A stretch of 64,000 nt of DNA from Serinicoccus kebangsaanensis (GTDB taxonomy: Bacteria; Actinomycetota; Actinomycetes; Actinomycetales; Dermatophilaceae): the NCBI RefSeq assembly GCF_008919445.1, contig NZ_VSLG01000014.1:31344-95343 (forward strand), written 5' to 3'. The notes below the pieces were generated by a model. It was not told where the DNA came from, searched no databases, and saw only the letters and a program-made list of their open reading frames with translations. Shown piece after piece: positions 54,838 through 63,952 of this stretch. The position numbers were made by a program, and so were the translations under genes. Each line of letters begins with the position of its first letter. Position 1 is the first letter of the stretch.

Positions 54838-56820
54838 ATGAAGTCAGGGATCGACCGTTCCATCATGAACACCGACGTCCGGCCGCAGGACGACCTCTTC
54901 GCGCACGTCAACGGCGGCTGGCTCGCGACCGCGCAGATCCCGGAGGACCGCTCGCGCTACGGCTCGTTCGACATCCTGCGGGAGAACGCCGAGGCCGCCG
55001 TGCGCGAGCTGATCGAGAGCGCCGCCGAGCGCCAGCCGACGCTGGACAGCGCTGCCGGCAAGGTGGGTGCGCTCTACGCCAGCTTCATGGACACCGAGCA
55101 GGTGCAGCAGGTCGGCCTGAGCCCGCTGGTCGAGCCGCTCACCGAGGTCGCCCGCGCCAGCGACCCCTCGGCCATCGCCGCGCTCTCCGCGCGACTGCAG
55201 CGCGAGGGGGTCGACGGCCTGGCCCACGTCTTCGTCACCGCCGACGCCGGCAACCCGGAGAGCTACATCGCCTACCTGCACCAGGGCGGCATCGGGCTGC
55301 CCGACGAGGCCTACTACACCGACGACGAGCACGCCGCCGTCCGTGACGCCTACCGCGCCTACCTGGGCACCCTGCTGGACCTCGCTGGCCCCGCGCTGAC
55401 CGAGGCCGGCCTCGACGCGGCCCTCGGCGGCGACGTCGTGACGCGCGTGTATGCCCTGGAGGAGCGGATCGCGGCCGCCCACTGGGACCGGGTCGCGGCC
55501 CGGGACGCGGTGAAGAGCTACACCCGGTTGAGCCGGGCCGAGCTGGCCGAGGCCACCCCGGGGTGGGACTGGGACGCCTGGGTCGACGGGATCGGTGCCC
55601 CGGCCGGCGCGATGGACGCGGTCGTCGCCCGGCAGCCCGACGTGCTCGCGGCGGTCGGCCAGGCGCTGCAGGAGGTGCCGGTCGCCGACTGGCAGGCCTG
55701 GCTCGCGGTGCGCGTCGTCGACTCGCTCGCGCCCTACCTCACCGACGAGCTGGTCGAGGCGCACTTCGACTTCCACGGCCGCACCCTGTCGGGCACGCCG
55801 GCCAACAAGGAGCGCTGGAAGCGGGGCGTGGGCCTGGTGGAGGCGCTGCTCGGGGAGGCCGCCGGAGAGCTCTACGTCGAGGCGCACTTCCCGCCCGCCG
55901 CCCGCGAGCGGATGGCCGAGCTGGTGGCGAACGTCACCGAGGCCTTCCGGCAGCGCATCGGTGAGCTGGAGTGGATGGGGGCGGAGACCCGGGAGCGGGC
56001 CCTGGACAAGCTCGCGGCCTTTCGGCCCAAGATCGGCCACCCGGCGACCTTCCGCGACTACACGGCATACCAGCTCGACGCCGGCGACCTGGTCGGCAAC
56101 GTGCGCCGGGGCGCGGCCTTCGAGACCGATCGCGAGCTGGCCAAGGTCGGTGGGCCGATCGACGAGGACGAGTGGCTGATGACCCCGCAGACGGTCAACG
56201 CCTACTACCACCCCATGCTCAACGAGATCGTCTTCCCCGCGGCCATCCTGCAGCCGCCGTTCTTCGACGTGGACGCCGACGACGCGGCCAACTACGGCGG
56301 CATCGGCGCGGTCATCGCGCACGAGATCGGGCACGGCTTCGACGACCAGGGGAGCAGGTATGCCGGTGACGGCTCGCTCACCGACTGGTGGACCGAGAGC
56401 GACCGGGAGGCCTTCGACGCCCGCAGCCAGCAGCTCATCGACCAGTTCGGGACGCTGTCCCCGCGGGACATTGCGGGGGAGAGCTCCACGGTCAACGGCG
56501 GCCTCACCGTCGGGGAGAACATCGGCGACCTGTGTGGCCTGGAGCTGGCGCACCTCGCCTACCAGATCGCCACCGACGGCGCGGCCCCCGAGGTGGACGG
56601 CTGGAGCGGCGACCAGCGGTTCTTCCTCGGGTGGGGCTCGGTGTGGCGGACCGTGGCCCGCGAGGAGGAGGCCCGGCGGCTGCTGTCCATCGACCCGCAC
56701 GCGCCCGCCGACCTGCGGGCCAACACGGTCCGCAACGTCGACGCCTTCCACGAGGCCTTCGGCACCCAGGAGGGCGACGACCTCTGGCTCGAGCCGCAGG
56801 ACCGGGTCCGCATCTTCTAA
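54838..56820 (+). CDS. M13-family zinc metallopeptidase
   Basis: 660-residue neprilysin-like peptidase without a signal peptide or membrane anchor, so probably cytoplasmic, as in other actinobacterial PepO-type enzymes. Zinc ligands are in VIAHEIGHGFDDQG (HExxH) and the third, Glu, in GENIGDLCGL; the substrate-binding NAYYHPMLNEIVFPAAIL is conserved. It should trim short peptides. The ATG at 54838 lies 6 bases after TACCGT, which is formed by a GGCATACC copy. The 211 bases upstream hold no other gene that I can support. Confidence 0.94.
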   Translation: MKSGIDRSIMNTDVRPQDDLFAHVNGGWLATAQIPEDRSRYGSFDILRENAEAAVRELIESAAERQPTLDSAAGKVGALYASFMDTEQVQQVGLSPLVEPLTEVARASDPSAIAALSARLQREGVDGLAHVFVTADAGNPESYIAYLHQGGIGLPDEAYYTDDEHAAVRDAYRAYLGTLLDLAGPALTEAGLDAALGGDVVTRVYALEERIAAAHWDRVAARDAVKSYTRLSRAELAEATPGWDWDAWVDGIGAPAGAMDAVVARQPDVLAAVGQALQEVPVADWQAWLAVRVVDSLAPYLTDELVEAHFDFHGRTLSGTPANKERWKRGVGLVEALLGEAAGELYVEAHFPPAARERMAELVANVTEAFRQRIGELEWMGAETRERALDKLAAFRPKIGHPATFRDYTAYQLDAGDLVGNVRRGAAFETDRELAKVGGPIDEDEWLMTPQTVNAYYHPMLNEIVFPAAILQPPFFDVDADDAANYGGIGAVIAHEIGHGFDDQGSRYAGDGSLTDWWTESDREAFDARSQQLIDQFGTLSPRDIAGESSTVNGGLTVGENIGDLCGLELAHLAYQIATDGAAPEVDGWSGDQRFFLGWGSVWRTVAREEEARRLLSIDPHAPADLRANTVRNVDAFHEAFGTQEGDDLWLEPQDRVRIF

Positions 56821-56891
56821 GGGCGGCTCCGACCCGTTGACCGCGACCGGCTGACCGGTTCCGCCGCATCATCTGACCCCGTCCACCGCTT

Positions 56892-56937
56892 TTCGACTAC
56901 GGCTTTGCTCGCCATGGCGAGCAAAGCAGTAGTCGAA
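56892..56937. repeat. 46-bp palindrome between convergent genes
   Basis: 23-bp arms 56892-56914 and 56915-56937 with one mismatch and no spacer; the centre is GCCATGGC. It is notably AT-richer than its surroundings. It separates the M13 peptidase gene from the convergent WYL-like gene and is a candidate two-way terminator. Confidence 0.85.
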
Positions 56938-57013
56938 TTCCGGCAGGGAGGGGTCACGGGGAGGGCAAGCTGGGCCAGACGCCATCGCCGGGCGGGCGGG
57001 GCCGCGTCCGGGG

Positions 57014-59245
57014 TCAGTCCGCCGGGCGCACCCGGGTGATCCGGTGCAGCGAGAAGGTGCGGCTGACGTCCGCGTCGCCGACGCTCGCACGGACCCGGCC
57101 ACCCTCCACCGCGACCGGTCGCACCAGCAAGGTGCTCACCCCGCCGGCGTCGTCGGCATACCCGATCCACAGCGCCTGGGCGTCGGCCGCGGCCTCCCGC
57201 ACGGCGGCGGCCACCACCACCGGGTCGGTGATCCCCTCACCGCCGGCCGTGGCGCTCGACTCGCCGCGGCGCATCACCCCGACCACCTGTCGGGCCACCA
57301 CCTCGTCCACGCCGCTCACCCGCACCGCCGGGGCCGCGGGACGGGGCGCCCGGTGCCGGCTCGCCGGGGCCAGCTCCAGACCGCCGTCCCCGCCGTCGGC
57401 GACCGGGCCGTACTGCTCCTCGCGGAGCAGGTCGAGCACCGTCGGCGCCGGGACCGGGGAGACGAGCACCGTCGAGGCGATGCGGCGCCACTGCAGCATG
57501 CCGAGGGCCCGGTCGCGCTCGATCCGGTCCAGCAGGGCCGCGTCGTCGCAGCGCAGGTAGGCGGCGCACGCCCCGACCCGCGCCGCCCCGTGCCTGCGGG
57601 CGACGTCGCGCACGAGGTAGTCCAGCGGTTGCGGGATCCCGGTCCGCGAGACCCGCCCCAACTCCTCCAGCACCCGGTCCGCGGTCCAGCCGAGGTCCAG
57701 GGCGCGCCGCACGCTCTCCTCGCTGAACCGGTGCACCGTCGCGCCACCACGGGACTCCACGTCGCTCACCAGGCGCAGCAGCGAGCGCGCCGCCCCGTCC
57801 AGCCTCCCCGGGGCGATCGCGGTCAGGTCCGCCTGCAGCAGCACATGGTCCACGGCGGGAGCCACGAGCGGAGCCATGAGGTCCGCGGCGTCCGGGGTGC
57901 CCTCGACGACCGCACGCCCGGGGCCGGACAGGGCACCGCGGCCGGTGACGCCGGCCCACTCAGCCTCGCGCAGCACGGTTGCCGACGAGGCGCCAGCGCC
58001 CTCGCCCTGCCGTGCGGACCGCAGCGGGTGCCGCCACCGCAGCAGCTCCCCGAGCGACTCGTCGGTGCCGACCGCCCCCGCCGGGAGGGTGGCCAGGGCG
58101 CGCAGCGTGTCGTGCCGCCGCTGCCGCCCGAGGGGGTGCGACGTCGCCGTCGACAGCACGTTGACCCTGCCGCCCTCGGCCGTCCCCACCAGCTCGGGCG
58201 CCGCGGAGGTCGACCACCAGGCCGCCGCGAGCGCGGCCCAGCGGGCTCCCGCCTCGTCCTCCAGCCAGTCGTCGGCGGCCACGGTGGGCGCCCAGACGGT
58301 GGGCTGCTCGCTGCGGCGGCCGCCGTCGTCGACGGCCAGCAGGCCCGCGCTGTGCGCGACCTCCAGCAGCCACGCGGTCTCCTCGGTGCTGGTCTCCAGG
58401 TGGCTCGCGAGCCGGGTCAGGTCCCGCACCGCCACGCCACCCGAGCGCAGCACGCGGGGTGGCTGGGTGCCCCACTCGTCGAGGATCTCGGTGACCAGGA
58501 CGATCAGCTCGCCCGCCCGACCGCCGGCCGCGGCGTCCACGACGTCGGGGTCCAGCCGCGCGTGCTCCACCGCCGGGGGAGCGGTCGCGGTATGCCGGTG
58601 CAGCCGGCCCCCGCGCAGCGCCAGGGCCACCTCCCGCGGCAGCACGACGTGCCCCTCGTCCTCGCGCTCCAGCAGGCCGGCCTCGACCAGCTCGGTCGCC
58701 GCTCGCGCGACCGGGGAGGCCGCACCGCCCGCCGGAGCGAGGGCCACGGCCCCGCGCGCCGGCCCCCAGGTCAGCGCGTCGAGCAGCCCGCGATGCCGTC
58801 GCCCGAGCCCGTCGAGGGCCGTCCGCAGGTCGCGGCCGACCGGCACGCGCTCCCCGACCGGGCCGAGGCCCGCGGGGACGCCCACGACGTCCGCGACCGC
58901 CCGCCCCGGGCGCATACCCTCCGGCGAGCGCCAGCACAGGGCGAGGTGACGCAGGTGCCCGGTCAGCCCGTCGGCGGTCCGCTCGTCCGTGCCGAGCAGC
59001 GCGGCCACGTCCGCAGCGGCGGCGGGGGACGCGACCAGCAGCGCCTCCAACGCCTGCAGGTGCGCCAGGTCGAGCCCGTCCAGGGCACGCTGCACGCTGG
59101 CCCGGGTCGTGGCGCGGGCGGCCAGGGCGGTGACGTCCGCCGGCGCGGGACGGGCGAGGTCGGGGCGGTCCTGGAGCAGGGCCGCGAGCTCGTCGTCGCT
59201 GCGCGAGCGCAGGTCGTCCGCGAGCGACCGCGCGCCCTCACTCAA
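57014..59245 (-). CDS. helicase-associated (XPB/Ssl2-like) protein with WYL-like C-terminus
   Basis: 743-residue actinobacterial protein. The N-terminal two thirds form helical winged-helix repeats like those annotated as helicase-associated or XPB/Ssl2-like N-terminal domain (VDHVLLQADLTAIAPGRLDG is the most diagnostic stretch). The end, from about residue 665, looks like a WYL-type sensor (ALWIGYADDAGGVSTLLVRP). No helicase motifs are present. It starts at an unusual TTG (59245) that overlaps the FGGY kinase stop by 8 bases. Function unknown; a DNA-binding or regulatory role with XPB is inference. Confidence 0.82.
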   Translation of the reverse strand: MSEGARSLADDLRSRSDDELAALLQDRPDLARPAPADVTALAARATTRASVQRALDGLDLAHLQALEALLVASPAAAADVAALLGTDERTADGLTGHLRHLALCWRSPEGMRPGRAVADVVGVPAGLGPVGERVPVGRDLRTALDGLGRRHRGLLDALTWGPARGAVALAPAGGAASPVARAATELVEAGLLEREDEGHVVLPREVALALRGGRLHRHTATAPPAVEHARLDPDVVDAAAGGRAGELIVLVTEILDEWGTQPPRVLRSGGVAVRDLTRLASHLETSTEETAWLLEVAHSAGLLAVDDGGRRSEQPTVWAPTVAADDWLEDEAGARWAALAAAWWSTSAAPELVGTAEGGRVNVLSTATSHPLGRQRRHDTLRALATLPAGAVGTDESLGELLRWRHPLRSARQGEGAGASSATVLREAEWAGVTGRGALSGPGRAVVEGTPDAADLMAPLVAPAVDHVLLQADLTAIAPGRLDGAARSLLRLVSDVESRGGATVHRFSEESVRRALDLGWTADRVLEELGRVSRTGIPQPLDYLVRDVARRHGAARVGACAAYLRCDDAALLDRIERDRALGMLQWRRIASTVLVSPVPAPTVLDLLREEQYGPVADGGDGGLELAPASRHRAPRPAAPAVRVSGVDEVVARQVVGVMRRGESSATAGGEGITDPVVVAAAVREAAADAQALWIGYADDAGGVSTLLVRPVAVEGGRVRASVGDADVSRTFSLHRITRVRPAD

Positions 59246-60737
59246 AGAGGGCCTCGTAGACCTGCTGGAAGCGGCCGAAGCGCTCCGTGTAGTAGGGCCG
59301 CCGGGCGTAGTCGGGCGTGAGGGTCGTCCCGCGCTCCGGCTTGGCGCGGCGCACGTCCGGCGCCAGGCTCTCCAGGGCCAGCAGGGCCGTGCCGTGCAGC
59401 GTGGACCGACGGAGGGTGACCGGCGTGACCGGGGTGCGCATCGCGTCCGCCATGATCTGCATCAGCTCGGGCCGGTCCGCGGCGACCCCGCCGCCGGCGT
59501 AGAGCTTCTCCGGCTGGGGCGCGACCTCGCGCAGCTGGCTGCCGATCCGGGCGTAGGACAGGGCGATGCCCTCGAGCACGCCGCGGTAGACCTCGGCCGG
59601 CGCGGACGCGGCGGTGACCCCCACCATGACCGCGCGGGCGTCCGAGGCCCACCCGGTGCTGCGCTCGCCGGTGAAGAAGGGCAGCACCAGCGGCGTGGTC
59701 TCGTGCGGCTCGGCGGTGAGCGCCTCCGACAGCGCCTCGGGGCCGACCTGGTCCACGGCCAGGGTGACGTCGGCCCAGGCCAGCGCCCGGCCCACGTCGT
59801 TCAGGGCGCCACCGATGAGCGCCCGGTCGTGCGAGACGCGGTAGCACCACAGGCCCGGGGGCAGCGTCTCGGGCATCTCGCGCACCAGCACCCGCACCGC
59901 GCCGGAGGTGGCGCAGGAGGCGCCGATGGCGGTCTCGTCGTGCGCCCCGAGGCCCACGTTGGCGGCGAGCCCGTCGGTGATCGGGGCATACCACTGCGCC
60001 TGGGCCAGCGCCGGCCACTCGTCCGCGATCCGCGCCGCGTGCTCCTGCGCCACCTCGACCGGTTGGTCGAGGTGGTGGATCGGCGGCAGCTGGTCCAGGT
60101 CGATGCCGCTGATCTCGGCCAGCTCGGGATACCAGTCCGCGGTGTGCCGGTCCACCAGCCCGGTCCACGACGCGGTCGAGGTGCCGGTCGCGACGGTGCC
60201 GGTGAGGTCCCGCATGAGGTAGTCGCCGAGGGAGAGGAAGGTGGCGGCCCGCTTCATCACGTCGGGGCGCTCGTCGGCGAGCCAGCGGAGCCGCGCCGGC
60301 CAGTAGCTCGAGTGGACCCGGGTGCCGGTGCGCTGCTGCAGGTTCTCCTCGGACAGCTCATCCCGCAGCTCGAGGACCTGTCGCCCGCAGCGGGCGTCGG
60401 CATACGTGAAGCACGGCGTCAGCGCCGCGCCCTCGGCGTCCACCACGACCAGGGACGAGGCGAAGGTGTCCAGCGCCACCCCGGCGATCTCCTCGCTCTT
60501 CAGCGAGGACAGCAGCTCGGCGATGATGCTGCGCACCTCGTCGACGAGCTGGTCCGGGTCGATCTCGGACGTGCCGTCGGCGGCGACGGTGAAGGTGTGC
60601 GGCACCTTGGCGCGTTTGCCCACGGGCCGGCCGTGCGCGTCGTAGATCATCCCCCGGCTGGCGGTGGAGCCCACGTCGACCGCAAGGACCAACGGTGCGA
60701 TGGCGTCCTTGCGCTCGATGTCGAAGTTCGAGGCCAT
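59238..60737 (-). CDS. FGGY-family carbohydrate kinase
   Basis: 499-residue sugar kinase. The phosphate-1 motif AVDVGSTASRGMIYD is near residue 20, the catalytic aspartate region is VALDTFASSLVVVD, and KLYAGGGVAADRPELMQIMA is the FGGY C-terminal signature. Gluconokinase- or xylulokinase-like members look alike at this level, so the sugar is not assignable. The ATG at 60737 is 8 bases after TAGAGT, suggesting a leaderless start. Its stop overlaps the WYL-like gene start; it is divergent from menD. Confidence 0.88.
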   Translation of the reverse strand: MASNFDIERKDAIAPLVLAVDVGSTASRGMIYDAHGRPVGKRAKVPHTFTVAADGTSEIDPDQLVDEVRSIIAELLSSLKSEEIAGVALDTFASSLVVVDAEGAALTPCFTYADARCGRQVLELRDELSEENLQQRTGTRVHSSYWPARLRWLADERPDVMKRAATFLSLGDYLMRDLTGTVATGTSTASWTGLVDRHTADWYPELAEISGIDLDQLPPIHHLDQPVEVAQEHAARIADEWPALAQAQWYAPITDGLAANVGLGAHDETAIGASCATSGAVRVLVREMPETLPPGLWCYRVSHDRALIGGALNDVGRALAWADVTLAVDQVGPEALSEALTAEPHETTPLVLPFFTGERSTGWASDARAVMVGVTAASAPAEVYRGVLEGIALSYARIGSQLREVAPQPEKLYAGGGVAADRPELMQIMADAMRTPVTPVTLRRSTLHGTALLALESLAPDVRRAKPERGTTLTPDYARRPYYTERFGRFQQVYEALFE

Positions 60738-60745
60738 GAGCCCCA

Positions 60746-60751
60746 ACTCTA
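60746..60751 (-). promoter_or_regulatory. -10 box of the FGGY kinase operon
   Basis: TAGAGT on the minus strand, 8 bases before the ATG; no ribosome site. Confidence 0.45.
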
Positions 60752-60814
60752 GGCCGGATCGGGCCGAACCGAGGCATCGGTCCGCGGCGGCCCGGCTCGT
60801 GGCACGATCGGCAC

Positions 60815-62563
60815 GTGCATCCCTCGACCGCGCTCGCCACCGTCCTGGTCGACGAGCTGGTGCGAGCAGGGGTGCGGGACGCAGTCCTGGCGCCCGGCTC
60901 GCGCTCGGCCCCGTTGGCGTATGCGCTGCAGGCCGCCGACCGGGCGGGCCGGCTGCGGCTGCACGTGCGCGTGGACGAGCGGTCGGCGGGGTTCCTCGCC
61001 CTCGGGCTGGCCCGGGGGAGCGGCCGACCGGTCCCCGTCGTCACCACCTCGGGCACCGCTGTCGCGAACCTCCACCCGGCCGTCCTCGAGGCGCACCACA
61101 GCGGCATACCCCTCGTGGTGCTGTCCGCCGACCGCCCGGCGGAGCTGCGCGGCACCGGCGCCAACCAGACCACCGTCCAGCCCGGGATCTTCGCGGGCGC
61201 GGTGCGCTGGGAGGGCGACCTGCCCGCGCCCGAGTCCGTCTCCGACGCCGCGGCGGCGCACTGGCGGTCGAGCGTATGCCGGGCGCTAGGCGCCGCGACC
61301 GGGGGCGCCGATCCGTGCGCCGGGGGCCCGGTGCAGCTCAACGTCGCCTTCCGTGACCCGCTCGCCCCCGACCTGCGCAGCGACGTCGCCGCGCCGCAGG
61401 GGCGACCCGGCGGGGCGCCGTGGACGGTGGTGGCACCGCCGGCGCCGGCGGGTGCGGAGCCGGTGGCCGCGGGGGAGCGGACCGTGGTGCTGCTGGGAGA
61501 CCTGCCCGACCCGGAGCACACCCGGCGTGCCCTGCGCTGGGCGGATGCGGCGGGGTGGCCGGTGCTGGCCGAACCCTTCGGCGTGCTGCCGTCCGGGCCG
61601 GGCGTGGTCCCGCACGGGGTGCTGGTCGCGGGTCGGGTGGCCAGCGGCGGGGCGGACGAGCTGCTGCCCGACCGGGTCCTCACGGTGGGACGGCTGACGC
61701 TCTTCCGCGAGCTCGGTGCCCTGGGGCGGCTGCCGGGGGTGGCGGTCGAGCACGTCACCGGACGGCCGACGTGGACCGACCCGGCGCACGTGGTGAGCCG
61801 GGTGCATCCGCTGGGGACCCTGGAGCTGCCGCCGGCGAGGCATCCGAGTGCGCAGGAGTGGACGAGGGCGTGGGTCGAGGCCGGTCAGCGGCTCTCGGCG
61901 ACGGTGCGGGAGGCGATCTCGACCGGCCCGGTGACCGGTCCGGGCGCGGCGCGCGTCGTCGTCGGCTCGCTCGGGGCGGACGACCTGCTCGTCCTGGGGT
62001 CGTCCAACCCGCCGCGGGACCTGGCGCTCGCCCTGGACGGCACCCAGCAGGCGGTCCGGGTGATCGCCAACCGCGGGCTGGCGGGCATCGACGGCATGGT
62101 CTCGACCGCGGTCGGTGCCGCGCTCGCGACCGGTGCGCCGACGACCGCCCTCATCGGCGACCTCACCCTCCTGCACGACGCGGGCGGGCTGGTCATCGGA
62201 CCGGGGGAGCCGCGGCCGGACCTGACGATCGTGGTCGTCAACGACGACGGGGGAGGCATCTTCTCCACGCTGGAGTACGGCGACCCGGCCCGGTCGGGCA
62301 CCCCGGAGACGGCGGCCGCGACCGAGCGGGTCTTCGGGACCCCGCACGGCACCGACCTGGCGGCCCTGTGCGCCGCGCACGGGGTGGCCCACCGGCGTGC
62401 CGACTCGGCCGACGCCCTGCGCGAGGCGCTGGGCGAGCCGCCCGACGGCATACGCGTGGTCGAGGTGCCGGTCGACCGGGCCGGCCACCGTCGCCTGCGC
62501 GACGCCCTCGCCTCCCTGGGCGGGGACGCTGCGTCACATCCGTCGTCCGAGCAACCGATGTGA
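60815..62563 (+). CDS. menD: SEPHCHC synthase (menaquinone biosynthesis)
   Basis: 582-residue thiamine-diphosphate enzyme that joins 2-oxoglutarate to isochorismate in menaquinone synthesis. APGSRSAPLAYAL, the catalytic glutamate in VDERSAGFLALGLA, TSGTAVANLHPAVLEA, and the ThDP-binding GDLTLLHDAGGL...NDDGGGIFSTLE are present. The GTG at 60815 has no ribosome site; CACGAT lies 6 bases upstream. The last nine residues and the stop are encoded by a copy of the palindromic element also found in modC. Confidence 0.95.
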   Translation: MHPSTALATVLVDELVRAGVRDAVLAPGSRSAPLAYALQAADRAGRLRLHVRVDERSAGFLALGLARGSGRPVPVVTTSGTAVANLHPAVLEAHHSGIPLVVLSADRPAELRGTGANQTTVQPGIFAGAVRWEGDLPAPESVSDAAAAHWRSSVCRALGAATGGADPCAGGPVQLNVAFRDPLAPDLRSDVAAPQGRPGGAPWTVVAPPAPAGAEPVAAGERTVVLLGDLPDPEHTRRALRWADAAGWPVLAEPFGVLPSGPGVVPHGVLVAGRVASGGADELLPDRVLTVGRLTLFRELGALGRLPGVAVEHVTGRPTWTDPAHVVSRVHPLGTLELPPARHPSAQEWTRAWVEAGQRLSATVREAISTGPVTGPGAARVVVGSLGADDLLVLGSSNPPRDLALALDGTQQAVRVIANRGLAGIDGMVSTAVGAALATGAPTTALIGDLTLLHDAGGLVIGPGEPRPDLTIVVVNDDGGGIFSTLEYGDPARSGTPETAAATERVFGTPHGTDLAALCAAHGVAHRRADSADALREALGEPPDGIRVVEVPVDRAGHRRLRDALASLGGDAASHPSSEQPM

Positions 62564-62584
62564 CCCACCGTTCCTGCACCAGGG
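62531..62584. repeat. diverged second copy of the modC palindromic element
   Basis: GTCACATCCGTCGTCC and GATGTGAC...CACCGTTC...GCACCAGGGT align with one half and the centre of the element at 12058-12125; the outer left arm is missing. It spans the menD stop codon and the gap to the convergent acetyltransferase gene. Confidence 0.82.
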
Positions 62585-62588
62585 TGGC

Positions 62589-63923
62589 TCAGAAGCCGAT
62601 CGCCGGCACCGGCTCCCGGTCCGCCCGCATGGCGCGCGACAGCGCGCGCACGGCGCCCGGTGCCCGCTCGGTCACGCCGAGGGTGCTCACCTGGGAGAGC
62701 AGCGTCCGCCCGCTGAGGTATGCCGCGCCCAGGGCAGCGACTGGCGTCACCACGTCCGGCTCGGCCCCGGTGCCGCTGACCTCGGCGCGACCGTCGCCGT
62801 CGATCTGCAGCCGCCACCGCCCGCTGTTCCACGGGCATACCTCGTCGGTCACCTCGAGCACGAGGTCCACCGGGGCGCCGCAGGCGTAGCCGCGCTCGGC
62901 CAGGGCGCGCGGCACGTCGACCAGCCGGATCCACAGGGCGTCGAAGAGCTGCATCCCGCCGCCGCGAGGGCCTCCGCTCCACCACGCCACCGGGTCGTCC
63001 ACCGGGCGCGACCAGAAGGTGGTCCTGGCGGTCAGGTCGAGGTCGACCAGGCGCCGCGCCAGCGCCAGCAGCGTCGCGTCGTCCCGTGCCCCCAGCTCGG
63101 CGACGCTGACCTCACCGGCCGGCGACCCGGCCTCCCACCTGCTCTCCCGGCGGAAGACGGCATACCCGCTGACCTGACCGTCCCGTCGCGCCAGCAGCAG
63201 CCGCTGCGGCTCCTTGCTGCCCCGTGCCTTCGGGTGGTCGGTGAACGCGAACCAGCGCTGCGCCAGGGCCTCCGGCCGCGTCACCGTCCCCAGGGTGGTC
63301 CCGGCGCAGGCGAGGTGGGCCTCGTGGAGCACGGCGAGCGCCGGCTCGCCGTCCAGGGTCACCACGTGGGTCGTGACCGCGTCCGCCTCGGCCGCGAGCG
63401 CCGCCGGGGCCTTCAGCTCGGTGCCCCGGCCCAGCGTGAGCTTCGCCTCGACGCTGGCGCAGCCGTAGCCGAAGCGGCCGTAGATCGCGGACTCGGAGGC
63501 GTGCAGGCCGGCCACCGCGCACTCGCCCCGGTCATGCACCCGGTGCAGGTGGTCGGTCATCATCGCCCGCAGCACGCCCCGACGCCGGGCGTCCGGGTGC
63601 ACGCTGACGAAGGTCAGCCCGTCCATCGGCACCCGCTGCAGCTCACCCGCCGGACCCGGCGCGGTCAGCCCCATGTCGAAGGCGCTGTAGAAGGCCATGA
63701 GGGGGGTGGCGGCACCCTCGGCCTCCCCCGGCAGCGGGCCACCCGCGCGGACGGCGCCGCGTGCGTGGCGCAGGTCGACCTCGTCGTCCAGGTCCTGCAG
63801 GGACTTGCCGGGGGTCACGCTGAACCACACGGTCTCGGTCAGGTCCCGGACCCGCGCCAGGTCCTCGGAGGTCAGGTCGATGAAGGTCACGTCGGTGGTG
63901 GACACCGGGACAGTCTTCACCAT
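62589..63923 (-). CDS. Eis-like GNAT N-acetyltransferase
   Basis: 444-residue protein of the Eis family (two GNAT-like domains plus a sterol-carrier-like C-terminal domain). The acetyl-CoA loop VHPDARRRGVLRAMM, GLHASESAIYGRFGYG and the terminal phenylalanine (PAIGF), whose carboxylate serves in catalysis in Eis, are all present. Mycobacterial Eis acetylates aminoglycosides and proteins; the substrate here is unknown. ATG 63923 is nominal: a strong promoter at 63925-63952 ends one base before it, so the true start may be GTG 63905 or nearby. Confidence 0.88.
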   Translation of the reverse strand: MVKTVPVSTTDVTFIDLTSEDLARVRDLTETVWFSVTPGKSLQDLDDEVDLRHARGAVRAGGPLPGEAEGAATPLMAFYSAFDMGLTAPGPAGELQRVPMDGLTFVSVHPDARRRGVLRAMMTDHLHRVHDRGECAVAGLHASESAIYGRFGYGCASVEAKLTLGRGTELKAPAALAAEADAVTTHVVTLDGEPALAVLHEAHLACAGTTLGTVTRPEALAQRWFAFTDHPKARGSKEPQRLLLARRDGQVSGYAVFRRESRWEAGSPAGEVSVAELGARDDATLLALARRLVDLDLTARTTFWSRPVDDPVAWWSGGPRGGGMQLFDALWIRLVDVPRALAERGYACGAPVDLVLEVTDEVCPWNSGRWRLQIDGDGRAEVSGTGAEPDVVTPVAALGAAYLSGRTLLSQVSTLGVTERAPGAVRALSRAMRADREPVPAIGF

Positions 63924-63924
63924 C

Positions 63925-63952
63925 TAGATACCCCAGGCGGCTAAGAAGTCAA
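63925..63952 (-). promoter_or_regulatory. strong promoter of the Eis-like gene
   Basis: Minus strand -35 TTGACT (63947-63952), 16-base spacer, -10 TATCTA (63925-63930): the best sigma-70-like match seen in the window. It overlaps the stop codon of the partial upstream gene and would start transcription near 63918. Confidence 0.65.
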
